DNA of 64,000 bases, from assembly GCA_013076295.1 (NCBI GenBank), contig RQOL01000710.1, forward strand, positions 101,638 to 165,637. Direction: 5' to 3'. Below are positions 54,286 through 64,000 of the stretch, one piece after another. Below the pieces are notes generated by a model, which was not told where the DNA came from, did no database searches, and saw only the letters and a program-made list of their open reading frames with translations. This DNA comes from Sanderia malayensis (Eukaryota > Cnidaria > Scyphozoa > Semaeostomeae > Pelagiidae). Both the position numbers and the translations under genes were made by a program. Numbering within the stretch: the first letter of the stretch is position 1; the number at the start of each line of letters is the position of its first letter.

Positions 54286-55043
54286 CAGGACAGGTGTCTG
54301 CAGTGAAGGATGGAGCTGATAGCAGTGCTGTCTGTTTTATGGAGGTTGTACTATATATATAATTGTAAGTATAATAAGCAGCGGTTTTATCTTGTGCATA
54401 TAAAGCAATGGAATCAGTTTGAAGCTAATTATTATGCATTTTCATGTTTGTGAGAATGTTCTTGGAATTGTAATAAAAATCAACATTCTGCAACAACAAA
54501 ATCTTCTGCTGGAGTAATTGTGGTGTTATGGTCAGAACATCTTCAGCAAAAAATTTGGTAAGCTGTTCATGAAAGGCAGTGATAGTTATGATGGTATCGT
54601 TGTACTCAACATCAATAAGGCAGTTCAGTCCCATGAAAGCCTTTGATGAAAGAATGCATCTGGAGCAAGAGGTGCATGTTATGATTGCTTGATCTTGATC
54701 TAAATGCGGTAATTTCTTTCCACATTTAGGAGCTGGGTGTCAATATCAATCAGTAATAAACTATGCTGTTGGAGGCAAGAACATGGTGCAAGACCTAACG
54801 ATGCCCAATATCCTAAAATTTGATGCCTGACCACAACCCTACCATGATTTCAGAACATTTGGTGTTGCTTAGGTCTTACATGAAGTGTCAAGCAGGGCAC
54901 AAAAGATATGAAATTGAAGAGAAAAATGTTGTATGTCATTTAAAATGACACAGAATTAATTTCAGTTTTAAGTAATGGAATGAAGCTGGCAGTATTGAAC
55001 CCCAAAATCTATCTTATATACATGTTTGTCAGTATGTATGTAT

Positions 55044-55186
55044 CAGTGGTGGTGCTAGGTTTCCTCTGACAAAGAGGTTGGCACTTGTGACAGGGGGCTA
55101 AAATTTAAAAAATGTGCTCCAAAAAACAAACAAAATTACTATTCATCTAGTGACGGAGGGGTTAGCCCTCGGTAGCACCACCACTG
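55044..55186. mobile_element. hAT-type MITE with 8-bp target duplication
   Basis: It begins CAGTGGTGGTGCTA and ends with the exact inverted copy. The 8-bp duplication GTATGTAT flanks it (55036-55043 and 55187-55194). Ends starting CAG and 8-bp duplications are typical of hAT transposons. At 143 bp it has no coding capacity. Confidence 0.85.
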
Positions 55187-55210
55187 GTATGTATATTGTT
55201 GAGAACTTAC

Positions 55211-55429
55211 CAATTTTTGGTCTTGTTGGTGAAGAATGAAAGAACCTTCTTCTTTTCTTTTCTGGTGGTGTCTGAGATGATGTTTGTCCAGATAGAGTTG
55301 CTGGTGGCATGTCAGATGATGATGTCTGTGCTGGGGATGCAGACGGGGCTGCTTGTGCAAATGAGGCTGTTTTTGTAGATGAGGCTGCGGCATGTTCAGA
55401 TTTTGAACTTTTTTTTGGCATGTTCAGTG
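55211..55429 (-). CDS. Possible coding exon, Ser/Ala-rich basic protein
   Basis: On the minus strand an acceptor TTTTTTGCAG precedes an exon with ATG at 55421. It encodes MPKKSSKSEHAAASSTKTAS, then Ser/Pro-rich sequence, a basic PEKKRRRFF nuclear-localisation-like motif and PTRPKIG. A GTAAGT donor follows at 55210. Both splice sites are good and the frame is open between them. The neighbouring exons could not be identified. It lies downstream of the Helentron on the same strand, so it may be an element-derived exon. Confidence 0.3.
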
Positions 55430-55442
55430 CTGCAAAAAAGGT

Positions 55443-55446
<4 letters not shown>

Positions 55447-55486
<40 letters not shown>
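55447..55486. repeat. (TA)n microsatellite
   Basis: Alternating TA run ending in TATGTATATATACAT. Confidence 0.9.
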
Positions 55487-55490
<4 letters not shown>

Positions 55491-55605
55491 TATGAAGATA
55501 TTATGAATATTGTTGCCTTTCAATGCAGTGGTCATGATAAAAAATTTGTTGCATGGAACATTTACTGTAATTGTGGAGAATATGCTAATATATTTATGAC
55601 ATAAA

Positions 55606-56126
55606 TTACTCATTGCAGTGTTGTAAATTCAATATTACAGCATCATGGTCAGAAAAGTAGGTATTTTTAAGCATACAATGTAATGTAAAACTAGTAGCCA
55701 AGGATTTTCTCACATAAACATGATCCAGGCATGAACCTGATATATGTGTTGGTTCACAGGAAACAGAAATAAAATCATAAAGTATGGCAGATAAAGTCTC
55801 GTTATGATCTAGCAAATTTATATTGAAATCTCCCAATATAATTTGTATGTTGGAATTTGCACTAGCAAAGTAAGTTGAGCTGTCAAAAAAAGATGGCAAG
55901 GGTGTGACATTTTTTCGGTAAATTAATAGTGCTTGTATAGGTGATGAGAAAAAAGATGATTTGGAAAATCTATATTTTGTAAATCCAGGTACCAATTCTT
56001 CATGACTGAGCTGAATGCCATTTTTATAAAAGCATGCAACACTTGTATACTGATCTTCATTGCTGCTAAAAACAGATGATAAATTTGACAATGTCTGTGT
56101 TATTTGCAAAAGATCATTATTTGGTT
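55606..56126 (-). pseudogene. Helentron AP-endonuclease-like domain, C-terminal part
   Basis: The frame encodes YTSVACFYKNGIQL, SPIQALLIYRKNVTPLP, IQIILGDFNINLLDHNETL (GDxN motif), GSCLDHVYVRKSL and TYFSDHDAVILNLQ (SDH motif with the catalytic His). This is an exonuclease-endonuclease-phosphatase fold resembling LINE endonucleases. The domain begins at the end of the helicase frame (LNIALINKRSLREHAQDLAK) and is separated from it by a frame change near 56127. Confidence 0.75.
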
Positions 56127-57743
56127 TTATTTGAGTTCAGTCACAAAAGTGATTTCTGCTGAAATTATGATTCTTTCTTTTGCTAAGTCTTGTGCATGCT
56201 CTCTGAGAGACCTTTTATTAATAAGTGCAATATTCAAGGAACTGGAAGTTAACTTGCATAGTTCAGGTAAAATTGCAGAGAAATTGTGCCTCAACAGTTC
56301 ATATTCTTTTGTAACCATAGGATCAGTCCTGAAAACAGAGCGGTTAAATTCCCCAGTGAGAAAAAGGCCTTCCAACGAAGAAACTCTACTAAGAGCAACA
56401 TACATTTGTCCATAATTGAAATATCTTTGCCTGTAAAGGCTAAAACTAATAACAGCTTGTTGTAATGTGAGGCCTTGTACTTTGTGAACAGTACATGCCC
56501 AAGCAAGCATAACAGGAAATTCTCTTCTTACAATGAGTGGGGAATGGTTATCCTTGTTGTTTAATTTGATATTTGCAATGGCATGGTCAATTGGTACAGA
56601 GCCTAATTGTCTAGCATGAGAATCAGACACCATAGCCTTAAGCCCAGCTTCAGAATCATGAAATTTGACATATAGCCGTTTTGGTTTTCCATTTGAATTT
56701 ATTGTTATATCAACCAGTATTCCCATTTGACCATTTATAAGTCTGTCATTTAAATCAATATTTTGTGTAAGCATTAATTTTGCACCAATTTTTAAATGCA
56801 AGATTGGTGCAAGTCCTCCCGTCTCAGTTTGCTTTCGAGCCAATGCTGCATTAATGATTGACAGGGAAATATTGCTGGGTATTTCATGCAATGCCTCTAT
56901 GCTGCACAAATCATCATCAATATTTTGCAACATTATAGAATTGTGGTTTGCAGCTTCTGAGTTTTCTGCAAAAATATGGACCGCATTGTGTGGATAATCA
57001 GGATGAGATTGATTTACAAATTTACTCTGCAACAAATTCTCATCATCTCCATTCAACTCACCAATACGTATTCTGTTCAACATTTCAACAAAAATAGTGT
57101 TACTTTGCCATACCGTTTCTTGCAGTTCACATATACGAAAAAGCCTCCATAAGTGTGCAAGGTTTTGCCAGTCATCATTGTATAGTTGAAAAATTTTTTT
57201 CCCCTGTATCGGTGGTAATTGAAAGAGATCTCCTACAAATATCATTGTCTTATTTGCAAAAGGTTTATCATCTGGGGTTCCAAATATCTCAGTCAAACGC
57301 TGGTGGATATACAACAAAAGTTTATTTGAAACCATTGATATTTCATCAATTATAATTGCAGCTACTTCTGAAAATTTATTTCTCAAGGATGAGCATATTT
57401 TATCATTCAGCTTTGGGATAAATTTGTTAAAGTGGCCAATAGGTATGTTTAAGGCTGAATGAATGGTAGTTCCTCCAATGTTTATCGCAGCAATGCCTGT
57501 TGCTGCCAGCAATAACACTGTTTCTTTTTCTATGTTAACACCAAATGAGAGTGTTTTTCTGAGAGATTGATAAATTGTCTTGATCAAATATGATTTACCG
57601 CATCCACCATTTCCTGTTATGAATAAGTACAATGGACTTACAGTTCTGTTTAATTTGCAATTCAAGCCTTTGATATATTGCCGACTCCAGTTATTAACAA
57701 TGTCAAAAATTTGGAACTGCTCTTCATTCAGTGATCTTATCAT
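56127..57743 (-). CDS. Helentron Pif1-like helicase domain
   Basis: 538 open codons. The Walker A motif is FITGNGGCGKSYLIKTIY (about residues 47-64), and Walker B IIIDEISMVSNKLL (about 133-146). Motif III is FVGDLFQLPPIQGKK, and the C-terminal RecA lobe holds LMLTQNIDLNDRLINGQMGI, AWACTVHKVQGLTLQQ and VALSRVSSLEGLF. The helicase unwinds donor DNA during rolling-circle transposition. All helicase motifs are intact. The last 40 residues already belong to the endonuclease fold. The upstream Rep part is in other frames. Confidence 0.9.
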   Translation of the reverse strand: MIRSLNEEQFQIFDIVNNWSRQYIKGLNCKLNRTVSPLYLFITGNGGCGKSYLIKTIYQSLRKTLSFGVNIEKETVLLLAATGIAAINIGGTTIHSALNIPIGHFNKFIPKLNDKICSSLRNKFSEVAAIIIDEISMVSNKLLLYIHQRLTEIFGTPDDKPFANKTMIFVGDLFQLPPIQGKKIFQLYNDDWQNLAHLWRLFRICELQETVWQSNTIFVEMLNRIRIGELNGDDENLLQSKFVNQSHPDYPHNAVHIFAENSEAANHNSIMLQNIDDDLCSIEALHEIPSNISLSIINAALARKQTETGGLAPILHLKIGAKLMLTQNIDLNDRLINGQMGILVDITINSNGKPKRLYVKFHDSEAGLKAMVSDSHARQLGSVPIDHAIANIKLNNKDNHSPLIVRREFPVMLAWACTVHKVQGLTLQQAVISFSLYRQRYFNYGQMYVALSRVSSLEGLFLTGEFNRSVFRTDPMVTKEYELLRHNFSAILPELCKLTSSSLNIALINKRSLREHAQDLAKERIIISAEITFVTELK

Positions 57744-57916
57744 AATATTGATGGTAGTGTCAGTAAGTAAAGGGTGAAATGTTTATGTTGCATGATATTG
57801 CTGTTCTGTAGTGTCTTCAATATTGTTTGGGGCAGTTGGAATTTCTTCATTTTCATCACCAGAAGAATCTTCAGAATGAATATATTCATTAGCTGATGTT
57901 GTGGTGTGCAAAGTTC

Positions 57917-58610
57917 TTAAGCATCATGAACTAACTCATCAAATGGCTCAATTTTTACTTTGTTTCTGTTAACTACAGTTTTTACACCTGGTTCATTCAA
58001 TTTACTCATGTATGTACTGTCTATGGAACTCTGCAAATCTATTTCAGCTCTAAATGGATAATACATAAAAAGTAAATGGTGTGCATATTTTTCAGGATGC
58101 TTATGCTTATTTGGCTTATGATATCTCAACACTGATCTGATTTTACGACGTTTCAATGTTTCTTTGGAAGACATTAACGGCATTGAGTTTGGCAGCAGAG
58201 TTGGTTCATTACAATCAAACAATTCGCCATTTAGAATTTCTGGTTGACAATCATTAATTTCTTTGGGCTTATAATCAATCACATAGGAAGCTAGAAATTC
58301 AGCAAAGCATAAATTATGAACAATTTTGTACCTTCCACTTTTGTAAGTAGAACTTGGCCGATCTAAGTATATCAATCATTGACTTTTTGAAAGCTGATGG
58401 ATCATCATCTGGCAATTCAGATATTTGTTCTTCATTCAAAAATACCCTGTAACGATGTTCTGGCAAATTTGTATTTGCAAATATAACTGACGGAGAACAC
58501 CTTCGTAACCACAATTCTGGCATGCAAATATATACTGCTTCTTGGACAGAGCATTCCCTTTTATTGCTATATGCACAAGCAATAGTTTTCATTTGTTCAA
58601 ACTTTTTCAT
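57917..58610 (-). pseudogene. Helentron Rep-helicase linker region
   Basis: 58314-58610 encodes CSVQEAVYICMPELWLRRCS and HRYRVFLNEEQISELPDDDP. 57917-58375 encodes MIYLDRPSSTYKSGRYKI, ASYVIDYKPK, HKHPEKYAHHLLFMYYPFR and ends FDELVHDA. This is the usual stretch between Rep and helicase in Helitron proteins (SxQExVY, LxLxxxxPxxxxxxYxxRP). A frame change separates the two parts near 58330. Confidence 0.75.
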
Positions 58611-58968
58611 ATTCTTTAGTATGTGCTTCTTTAGCAGCTTCTTTCATTGCATCTGATGTAGCAGTTTCAGCCTTAGAAAAGTATGCACACATATAAGAAA
58701 CAGCTTTATAATGATTAAATACAGGTTGTATGTCAATATTTGCTTCCCAAGCTTGCAAAATAACTGGTGAATAGTTATTTACCAAACATGATTGTGGTGA
58801 GCGTTTCAAATGAATTTCAATGTCAGTGTCAAGGGAAACCATCAATGCATTGTAATAATCTTCTTGTGATATATTAAGCTCTTGGAGAATGTCATTTATA
58901 TTCTTCTCCTGATAAGAATCAAGTGAGGGATCCAAATAGCTATCAATACAACATTTTACTTTGCTCAA
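58597..58968 (-). pseudogene. Helentron Rep nuclease, tyrosine region
   Basis: Encodes IHLKRSPQSCLVNNYSPVIL, QAWEANIDIQPVFNHYKAVS and YMCAYFSKAETAT. The conserved Tyr in AVSYMCAYFSK corresponds to the nicking tyrosine region of Helitron Rep. A frame change at about 58968 separates it from the HUH piece; about 250 bp between them are poorly preserved. Confidence 0.8.
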
Positions 58969-59226
58969 GATTGAATCTCTTTTAGTGAGAATGTTTGTTT
59001 TTCAGCCTGTTATATCATCAGATAGTGGTTCTGCTAAGATTGTTCTTTCAGTAAAAAAATGCCCAAATTTATATCTGCAAGGAACATTTTTGTACTTTCT
59101 ACATGATTTTGAATGTTTGTGGGTTTGGTACAACTGTACTAGCTGAGATAAATTATTTTCAGAGTTGTGTGGCAGAGAAGCACTAATAGCACTGTCAATG
59201 TATGCAACATAAGTGGATTTTGTATC

Positions 59227-59448
59227 CTATGTAAGTACTGGTGCTGTTGGTATCCATATAAAGATATGCACATGGGGGCTTCCTCTTACTTGAAATTCAA
59301 CACGTATTGCATAATGTTTAACTCTACCTAATGGGCTATTGGTATTAAGCAAAATATACTTGAACAACATTTCTACCCTGTACTGGAAATGGCGAGCTAA
59401 AAGCACTGGATTGCTATTTAATATCTTACATCTTTCAAAATACGACAA
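59227..59448 (-). pseudogene. Helentron Rep nuclease, HUH motif
   Basis: Encodes LARHFQYRVEMLFKYIL and VEFQVRGSPHVHIFIWIPTA. HVH is the metal-binding HUH motif used for rolling-circle nicking. A stop at about 59227 follows (IPTAPVLT). Confidence 0.85.
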
Positions 59449-59461
59449 TGAACTTATTTTT

Positions 59462-60454
59462 TCAGTGGATATATTTTGAGTCTGCAGTCCACCTTAAGTC
59501 TGCACATGACAAAGTCATAAAAAAGGTTGGTAATCCCAAATGTTTAACCATAGCTAAAATTTCCAACAGAAAAGTTTTCCAATGTGCAGGAGTTCCTTTA
59601 ACACCGCTCATAAAACTAAATCCTTTCTCTTCTGAAATGAATGCCTTTATAGCTTCTTTATAATTTGTGGTTAACATACCAGCTGTAACTTGTCCTTGCA
59701 CGTTTTTCATTGCAAAACTAATACTATTATTCAAGTTCAATTTTTCAAGGATTGATCTGGCAAAAAAAATGTATTCTGAATCTGAACTAAAAGTTTGTTT
59801 AAAGTTAAGAAGTCGTTGATTGAAATATTTTGATGGAGAAAGGCTTATATCACGATTTATTTTATATCCAAACTTGCCAGTGGGAAATAAGTGTGGAAAT
59901 GCAAGTTCTTCACAATTGTTATCAAAAATAATAGATGTTGGCAATTTCCCTTCACACGGAGCTACACTGAAAATTTTTTCATTCTCAGGAATTATACAAG
60001 GAATGTTATCTACAAGCATAGACTCATTTGAAGAAATCCTATGTTTGTCAAGTGGATTTTCAGCGTGTTCTTCATTGTCATCTACTTTATTTTTAGTAGA
60101 AATTTCATTTTCCTCTGTAATATCGACACTGTCTGAGTTGTTGTTTTCATTTATGTCAAGCTCTTCAATACCTGTGAGAACAGCATCTGTATCAACTTCT
60201 ACATCACTGTAGAGATGGTTAAACTGCTTTAAATATTCAAGTGCCATTTGAATAACTTCAGGGCGTATTTGTTCAAAATAGACATGACCCCTATACATCA
60301 ATTTTCTTTTCAACTTTGAAAATATAATGCCATTATTGTTTTCAGCACGTGGAAGTGAATTGCATACATCAGCAACTTCAAGTGGTACATTGCAAATTGT
60401 ACCCTTCATTTTCGGACTTTGACCTTTTGACATTATAACAATTTTTTTAAACAA
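59462..60454 (-). CDS. Helentron N-terminal domain of Rep protein
   Basis: 330 open codons from MFKKIVIMSKGQSPKMKGTI. An acidic middle part follows (DITEENEISTKNKVDDNEEH), then EELAFPHLFPTGKFGYKI and QGQVTAGMLTTNYKEAIK. It ends PTFFMTLSCADLRW, the conserved end of the Helitron-like N domain just before the HUH region. The frame is lost at 59462, a few bases before the next piece. Confidence 0.85.
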   Translation of the reverse strand: MFKKIVIMSKGQSPKMKGTICNVPLEVADVCNSLPRAENNNGIIFSKLKRKLMYRGHVYFEQIRPEVIQMALEYLKQFNHLYSDVEVDTDAVLTGIEELDINENNNSDSVDITEENEISTKNKVDDNEEHAENPLDKHRISSNESMLVDNIPCIIPENEKIFSVAPCEGKLPTSIIFDNNCEELAFPHLFPTGKFGYKINRDISLSPSKYFNQRLLNFKQTFSSDSEYIFFARSILEKLNLNNSISFAMKNVQGQVTAGMLTTNYKEAIKAFISEEKGFSFMSGVKGTPAHWKTFLLEILAMVKHLGLPTFFMTLSCADLRWTADSKYIH

Positions 60455-60564
60455 AATTCTTCATGAAATCAATACCTTCTCAAGTTGTCTAAGTGACAAA
60501 AAATCAAAAGATGTGAATGGGAGCTCCAATTTGTTGGACACTGATTGGCAAGGAATTTTATTTT

Positions 60565-60870
60565 TTAACAGTTTTCTATGACATGTAATGCAGATGTATT
60601 TTTCCCATCAAAGCTCTCAATTTGCTCGATGAAAACATTGTTGTCATTTAAAAATGTATAACTGTCAAGGGGAAACAATTTCACTGATTTATGATATAAA
60701 GAACGATGACATACAACACAGATAAAGTAGGGTCCATCTTTTATTAACATTTTAAATTTTCTGATGGCATTTTGCAGTGCTTGATTGTGGGTGCCTGCAT
60801 TGCAAATAACTGCAGAGTAATCACTGTCTTGCATAGTTCGTTTTCCATGTGGTTGTTCATTAGAAATCAC
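60565..60870 (-). pseudogene. Helentron Cys-rich N-terminal region
   Basis: Encodes FKMLIKDGPYFICVVCHRSL followed by YHKSVKLFPLD. A CxxCHR motif of this type precedes the Rep domain in Helitron-like proteins and probably binds zinc. Frame changes lie on both sides. Confidence 0.6.
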
Positions 60871-60878
60871 ACATGTGG

Positions 60879-61652
60879 TTAAATTTTTTTCTGTGGTGGT
60901 GTATGCAGGTTTATGCCAGTTTGTTTTTTTGTGTGATAGTATTCTGTATAATGAGCACTTTTTCGGATTTGTTTCATATATATCAAGTCTGCATTAGTAA
61001 CAGAAATTTTAATAAACTGCATTTCAAAAGGAGTGTTAATTGACTGGATCAAAAATTTTTGAAATTCAATAATTTTATCAAACTTTATTAATGAGCTATA
61101 TCCATCAGGGGCTGTTTGTGTCATTTCATTTCTACTATGTGAATCAAAGACATACATAGCAGATTTATAAAAAAAAATTGCTAAACAATAATTATGAACA
61201 ATAAATAATGCACCATCTCCAAGTTCAGTGTTTGAACTAAGTGAACTTATATCAATTTCTTCATTGGCTGACATCATTCCAGATATATTAAAAAGCAGTT
61301 CAAGGGATACATTATGGTGAAGTATTTCTATTTCGTATGGTAAATCATCTACAGATATATATCTATGGATATTTAGGCTCTTAAATAACTTGTCACTCTC
61401 TTCTAAAATATTATCAAGGTCACTTGAATTCCAAAAATACACAGATTTGACAGTTGACCAACAAATTGCAAATGTGGCATTACAGACATACTGCATACCT
61501 GCAGTTGCACCAAATTTAGCATTTCCTTGGTGAAAAGAGCCTTGAACTAATTTCTTAAAGTGATAAATTGGATTTTCTCTTGTCATCTGCATTGCATACA
61601 GACACACATTATCCATCTTCCAAACAATTATTATTAATAAGGTATCAAGCAA
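60879..61652 (-). CDS. Helentron cysteine-peptidase-like domain (C76/OTU-like), Cys lost
   Basis: 257 open codons. VQGSFHQGNAKFGATAGMQY opens a peptidase-like fold resembling the herpesvirus tegument deubiquitinase (C76) domain that occurs in Helitron-like proteins. LYEIEILHH, GDGALFIVHNYCLAIFF and MYVFDSHSRNEM follow; the DSH pair could be the His/Asp part of the active site. In family members I remember, the nucleophile follows the Gln in AGxQC; here that position is Tyr and a Cys lies two residues later (QYVC). The domain is therefore probably inactive or decayed. The fold assignment is by pattern only. Confidence 0.55.
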   Translation of the reverse strand: MLDTLLIIIVWKMDNVCLYAMQMTRENPIYHFKKLVQGSFHQGNAKFGATAGMQYVCNATFAICWSTVKSVYFWNSSDLDNILEESDKLFKSLNIHRYISVDDLPYEIEILHHNVSLELLFNISGMMSANEEIDISSLSSNTELGDGALFIVHNYCLAIFFYKSAMYVFDSHSRNEMTQTAPDGYSSLIKFDKIIEFQKFLIQSINTPFEMQFIKISVTNADLIYMKQIRKSAHYTEYYHTKKQTGINLHTPPQKKI

Positions 61653-61659
61653 GAAGTAA

Positions 61660-61720
61660 ACTGTGCTTTAAACAATAATAGTCTTCTGATGTTAGTCTGT
61701 AACATCTTCATTTGGATGTT
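61660..61720. repeat. Short direct repeat, about 28 bp, two copies
   Basis: GATGTTAGTCTGTAACATCT occurs twice in a row (61688-61735) just upstream of the Helentron coding region. Confidence 0.7.
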
Positions 61721-62547
61721 AGTCTGTAACATCTGCAACCTGGTCAACACTGGCCTGCGTGCAGAGTCCAGGTCAACAAAAACAGAAATGAAAACAACAA
61801 TATTAGTTAAAAGGCTAGGCCAGATATATATAATAACGTTGCTTGCTGAATTATTGATGCACGAAAGAAAGACAATAACTTTAAATGGGCAACAGGCCAA
61901 GAAAACTGTTTTGAAACAATTAGGGTAAATACCCGAATAAAAATATGGGCATGGAATGGATAATGATATGTCTGCAATATTATTAGCCTAGATTACAAAA
62001 TATCTGGACCTAATAATATTCTGAAATTTATGGTTCAGACAATTTGGAGTCTGGCAGTGATTTTCAAATTAATTCTTGAAATAATTTCATATTCGCAGTA
62101 TAATTCCAGTAGTCTAATTCTATAAATTATCAAAAAAACAATGAACAACTAACCTTTCTCAAAACAGGGTCGGTCTTCTTACTTCTTTTTCTTCTGTTTT
62201 TATTTTACGCCCTTTCTCTTTCTGCCCCAAAAGTGAAAGAAAAGTCATGCTCTGCTCTGCTCATGCGAACGAAGTTGCAACGAACGACATCACATGACGA
62301 ACAACATCAGATGCGTATGCGCAAGACTTTCCATCGCACGTTAGCAATTCAATGGAAGATCAACAGGGGGTGAAATTAGAACTTCGCTCTATTGTTTCAA
62401 AGGAAATCTGAAAAATTCCATTGGCCGATTTCTCACGGATCGACGATCCTCTGAACTTCCGTCGATAGCGTTTTAAAGATTCCCGGCTGCTCCGCAGCGG
62501 AAATCAATTAAACCTGCTTATGTTTATAAAAGTAAACGGAGACAAAC

Positions 62548-62667
62548 CTCGTCAACTGCAAAACCCAGGTCGTTATCAAAAAAGTCATTGAAGTCGTTTT
62601 GATCCAATAACTCCAGGTCAAACATCTCTTCATGAGCGGAATCGTCGTCTTTCTCCTCGCTAGCCAT
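62548..62667 (-). CDS. Possible first coding exon, acidic protein
   Basis: ATG at 62667 (context AATATGG) opens exactly 40 codons: MASEEKDDDSAHEEMFDLEL then LDQNDFNDFFDNDLGFAVDE. A GTTTGT donor-like site follows at 62547. The surrounding 62.2-62.7 kb is more GC-rich than the window, as a promoter would be. An acidic N-terminus with repeated FDxELLDxxDF wording looks real, but no further exon can be recognised. It may belong to a host gene or to an element. Confidence 0.35.
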
Positions 62668-63194
62668 ATTGAATACGCGTGTTGCTGTGCACTCAGTTTG
62701 GTCACGTGACACCTTTTTCACAGATGTTCAAGTTCTGCGGGTGTGAACAATAGAACAATGGCAGGTGAAACAATGGGCTTCTAGACCAGTCCTCCCTTCT
62801 ATTGACTCTGGCCCAACTGTAGCAAGGCAATGAACTTTACAGTAAAACAGCCGTAACATGGGAACGAGGCTTGTCACTTTTTCCCTCCAGGTAGGAGCTA
62901 CCTGTTACAATGTCTAACCAATTACGCTTAAAAAATTGGGGGTTGTTCCTGTCAGAAAATTTACAACATATTATATTGTACAATGTTTACACTGTAACAA
63001 AGCTTTCAGCTTAAAATACCTCCTTTGAGATGGATTGTTTGACACTTATATACTTACATTGATTACTTTTTATATTTGTCTACTTACCTGATGTGTGTGA
63101 GGCATCATAAGCTGATATATATCAAATAGGTACCCAAATGTTATCAGCATAGATAACAATTCCTTTCAAGCAAATATATAATCCTCTAAAATTC

Positions 63195-63405
63195 CTTTTA
63201 AACAGGGAAATTCGTATAAGAATCTAGCAATCAGGGTAACTGATTTCTGTTTTTTGAGACATGTTGTTGGGGGTTTGGGTTTCAAAATCCGCCAGGGGAC
63301 AAAAAATTTTCAGCCAGGGGGTCATGTTATTGCTTACGTCATATATGGGGGGTCAATGAAAATTTTTTTTTATCAAATGTCAACAAAGTTAATATCAATC
63401 GAAAG
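63195..63405 (-). repeat. Dispersed repeat family R2, copy 2
   Basis: Inverted match to 10620-10838. See that copy for the shared words. Confidence 0.65.
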
Positions 63406-64000
63406 ATTTAAAGGATAGTAAAAGATGGAAATGAATGAAATCAGCAAATGACAATAAGAGATAAATCTTTCAAACTTTTGCATATCCAAAACAAGGCAAA
63501 AGTTATTAAGGCCTACATTTATAAGGCTTCAGTATGGAAGTTTTTCATAAATTTCAACAGTTTGTCAAAATCGCAAAAATGGAAAGGAACAGATAAAGCT
63601 CTGAAACTTGGTGGTTCAATGCCTATCATCAACATCCACAACTGACGGGAAGAACAAGTGTATATTCAAAACGAGGCCATGATTAAAAGCTTTTGAAATT
63701 ATAAGGCATCAGTATGGAGAACTTTCAATTTTGCACATTGTCACAAAAAATACTCCTGCTACTTATTCTGGTGTTTCGTAAGATGGTTCGTTCATACAAC
63801 AACCAGTCTAATATTACATGCTTCTATATATCTAAAATGACTGCAAAGTAAAGTATCAAGTTGCATAACACGTGAGTGGACATGTGAACACTGCACTTAA
63901 GTAAAAGAAACTTTTGACGACCTTGTTCATGTCGGTGATATCATAGTCATAAGAGAGAACTATAGTCTGGAAACAAGGGCGTGATAACAATAGCGCTTTT
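63406..64000. other. No gene recognised
   Basis: AT-rich sequence with short frames only. Nothing identifiable up to the window end. Confidence 0.35.

Larger units (their letters stand above)
55606..61652 (-). mobile_element. Helentron (Helitron2-type rolling-circle transposon)
   Basis: Minus-strand pieces in order: C76-like cysteine-peptidase domain (60879-61652), Cys-rich region (60565-60870), Helitron N-terminal domain (59462-60454), HUH Rep motif (59227-59448), Rep Tyr region (58597-58968), linker (57917-58610), Pif1-like helicase (56127-57743) and an AP-endonuclease-like tail (55606-56126). A C-terminal endonuclease distinguishes Helentrons from canonical Helitrons. Many pieces are whole, but frames change between almost all of them, so this copy is inactive. 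Terminal structures were not identified. Confidence 0.85.

Noticed and set aside
1..64000. CRISPR arrays, bacterial operons, ribosome binding sites
   Set aside because: The tandem repeats present have no spacers of the CRISPR type. Introns, LTRs and eukaryotic transposons show this is eukaryotic DNA.

Overview
The window is AT-rich eukaryotic DNA from an early-branching animal, most likely a cnidarian. The basis is the mixture of transposable-element families: Ty1/copia, Ty3-like, Kolobok-like TTAA elements, piggyBac, P-like/THAP9, hAT, Helentron and Maverick. It also holds pieces of several multi-copy gene families that I associate with cnidarian genomes; that last point is from memory, with no search. 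No complete ordinary host gene was found. Nearly everything recognisable is a mobile element or its remains, often nested.

Layout. 1-838: end of a Pif1-like helicase fragment. 984-10526: a decayed plus-strand gene of unknown function, cut into four pieces by two TTAA-flanked inverted-repeat elements (1781-3043, 3265-5006) and a gene-free stretch (6481-9289). 12345-21418: the main find, a 9.07-kb DNA transposon with matching terminal inverted repeats and a 6-bp target duplication. It carries a spliced zinc-ribbon/HECT ubiquitin-ligase gene and, convergently, a frameshifted integrase-fold DDE transposase. A 4360-bp copia retrotransposon is nested between them. 22075-25560: piggyBac remnant, 3' end of a LINE, and a Gln/Leu-rich reading frame with a 21-bp minisatellite. 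25.6-31.4 kb: mostly noncoding, with microsatellites and a 64-bp minisatellite. 31985-33892: a third TTAA element. 34.8-39.1 kb: fragments of Ty3-like integrase, a second copia, and a Rep-like protein. 39.8-41.2 kb: hAT-like remnant.

41220-45930: a LINE (endonuclease plus reverse transcriptase) split by a 1.7-kb insertion made of a dispersed repeat and a 114-bp minisatellite. 46118-50400: part of a Maverick/adintovirus-like element with an integrase remnant, several small same-strand genes and a Bcl-2-like gene. 50430-53098: a P-like transposase convergent with a C2H2 zinc-finger gene. 53.9-55.2 kb: two small MITEs. 55606-61652: a Helentron with a C76-like cysteine-peptidase domain, Rep, helicase and an AP-endonuclease-like tail. 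62548-62667: a possible first exon.

How the parts relate: the nesting gives a partial order of events. The HECT transposon is older than the copia inside it. The decayed gene is older than the TTAA elements. The LINE is older than its repeat insertion. Most elements carry stops or frameshifts and look immobile. The HECT reading frame (one internal stop), the copia pol and several Maverick and Helentron genes are the best preserved.
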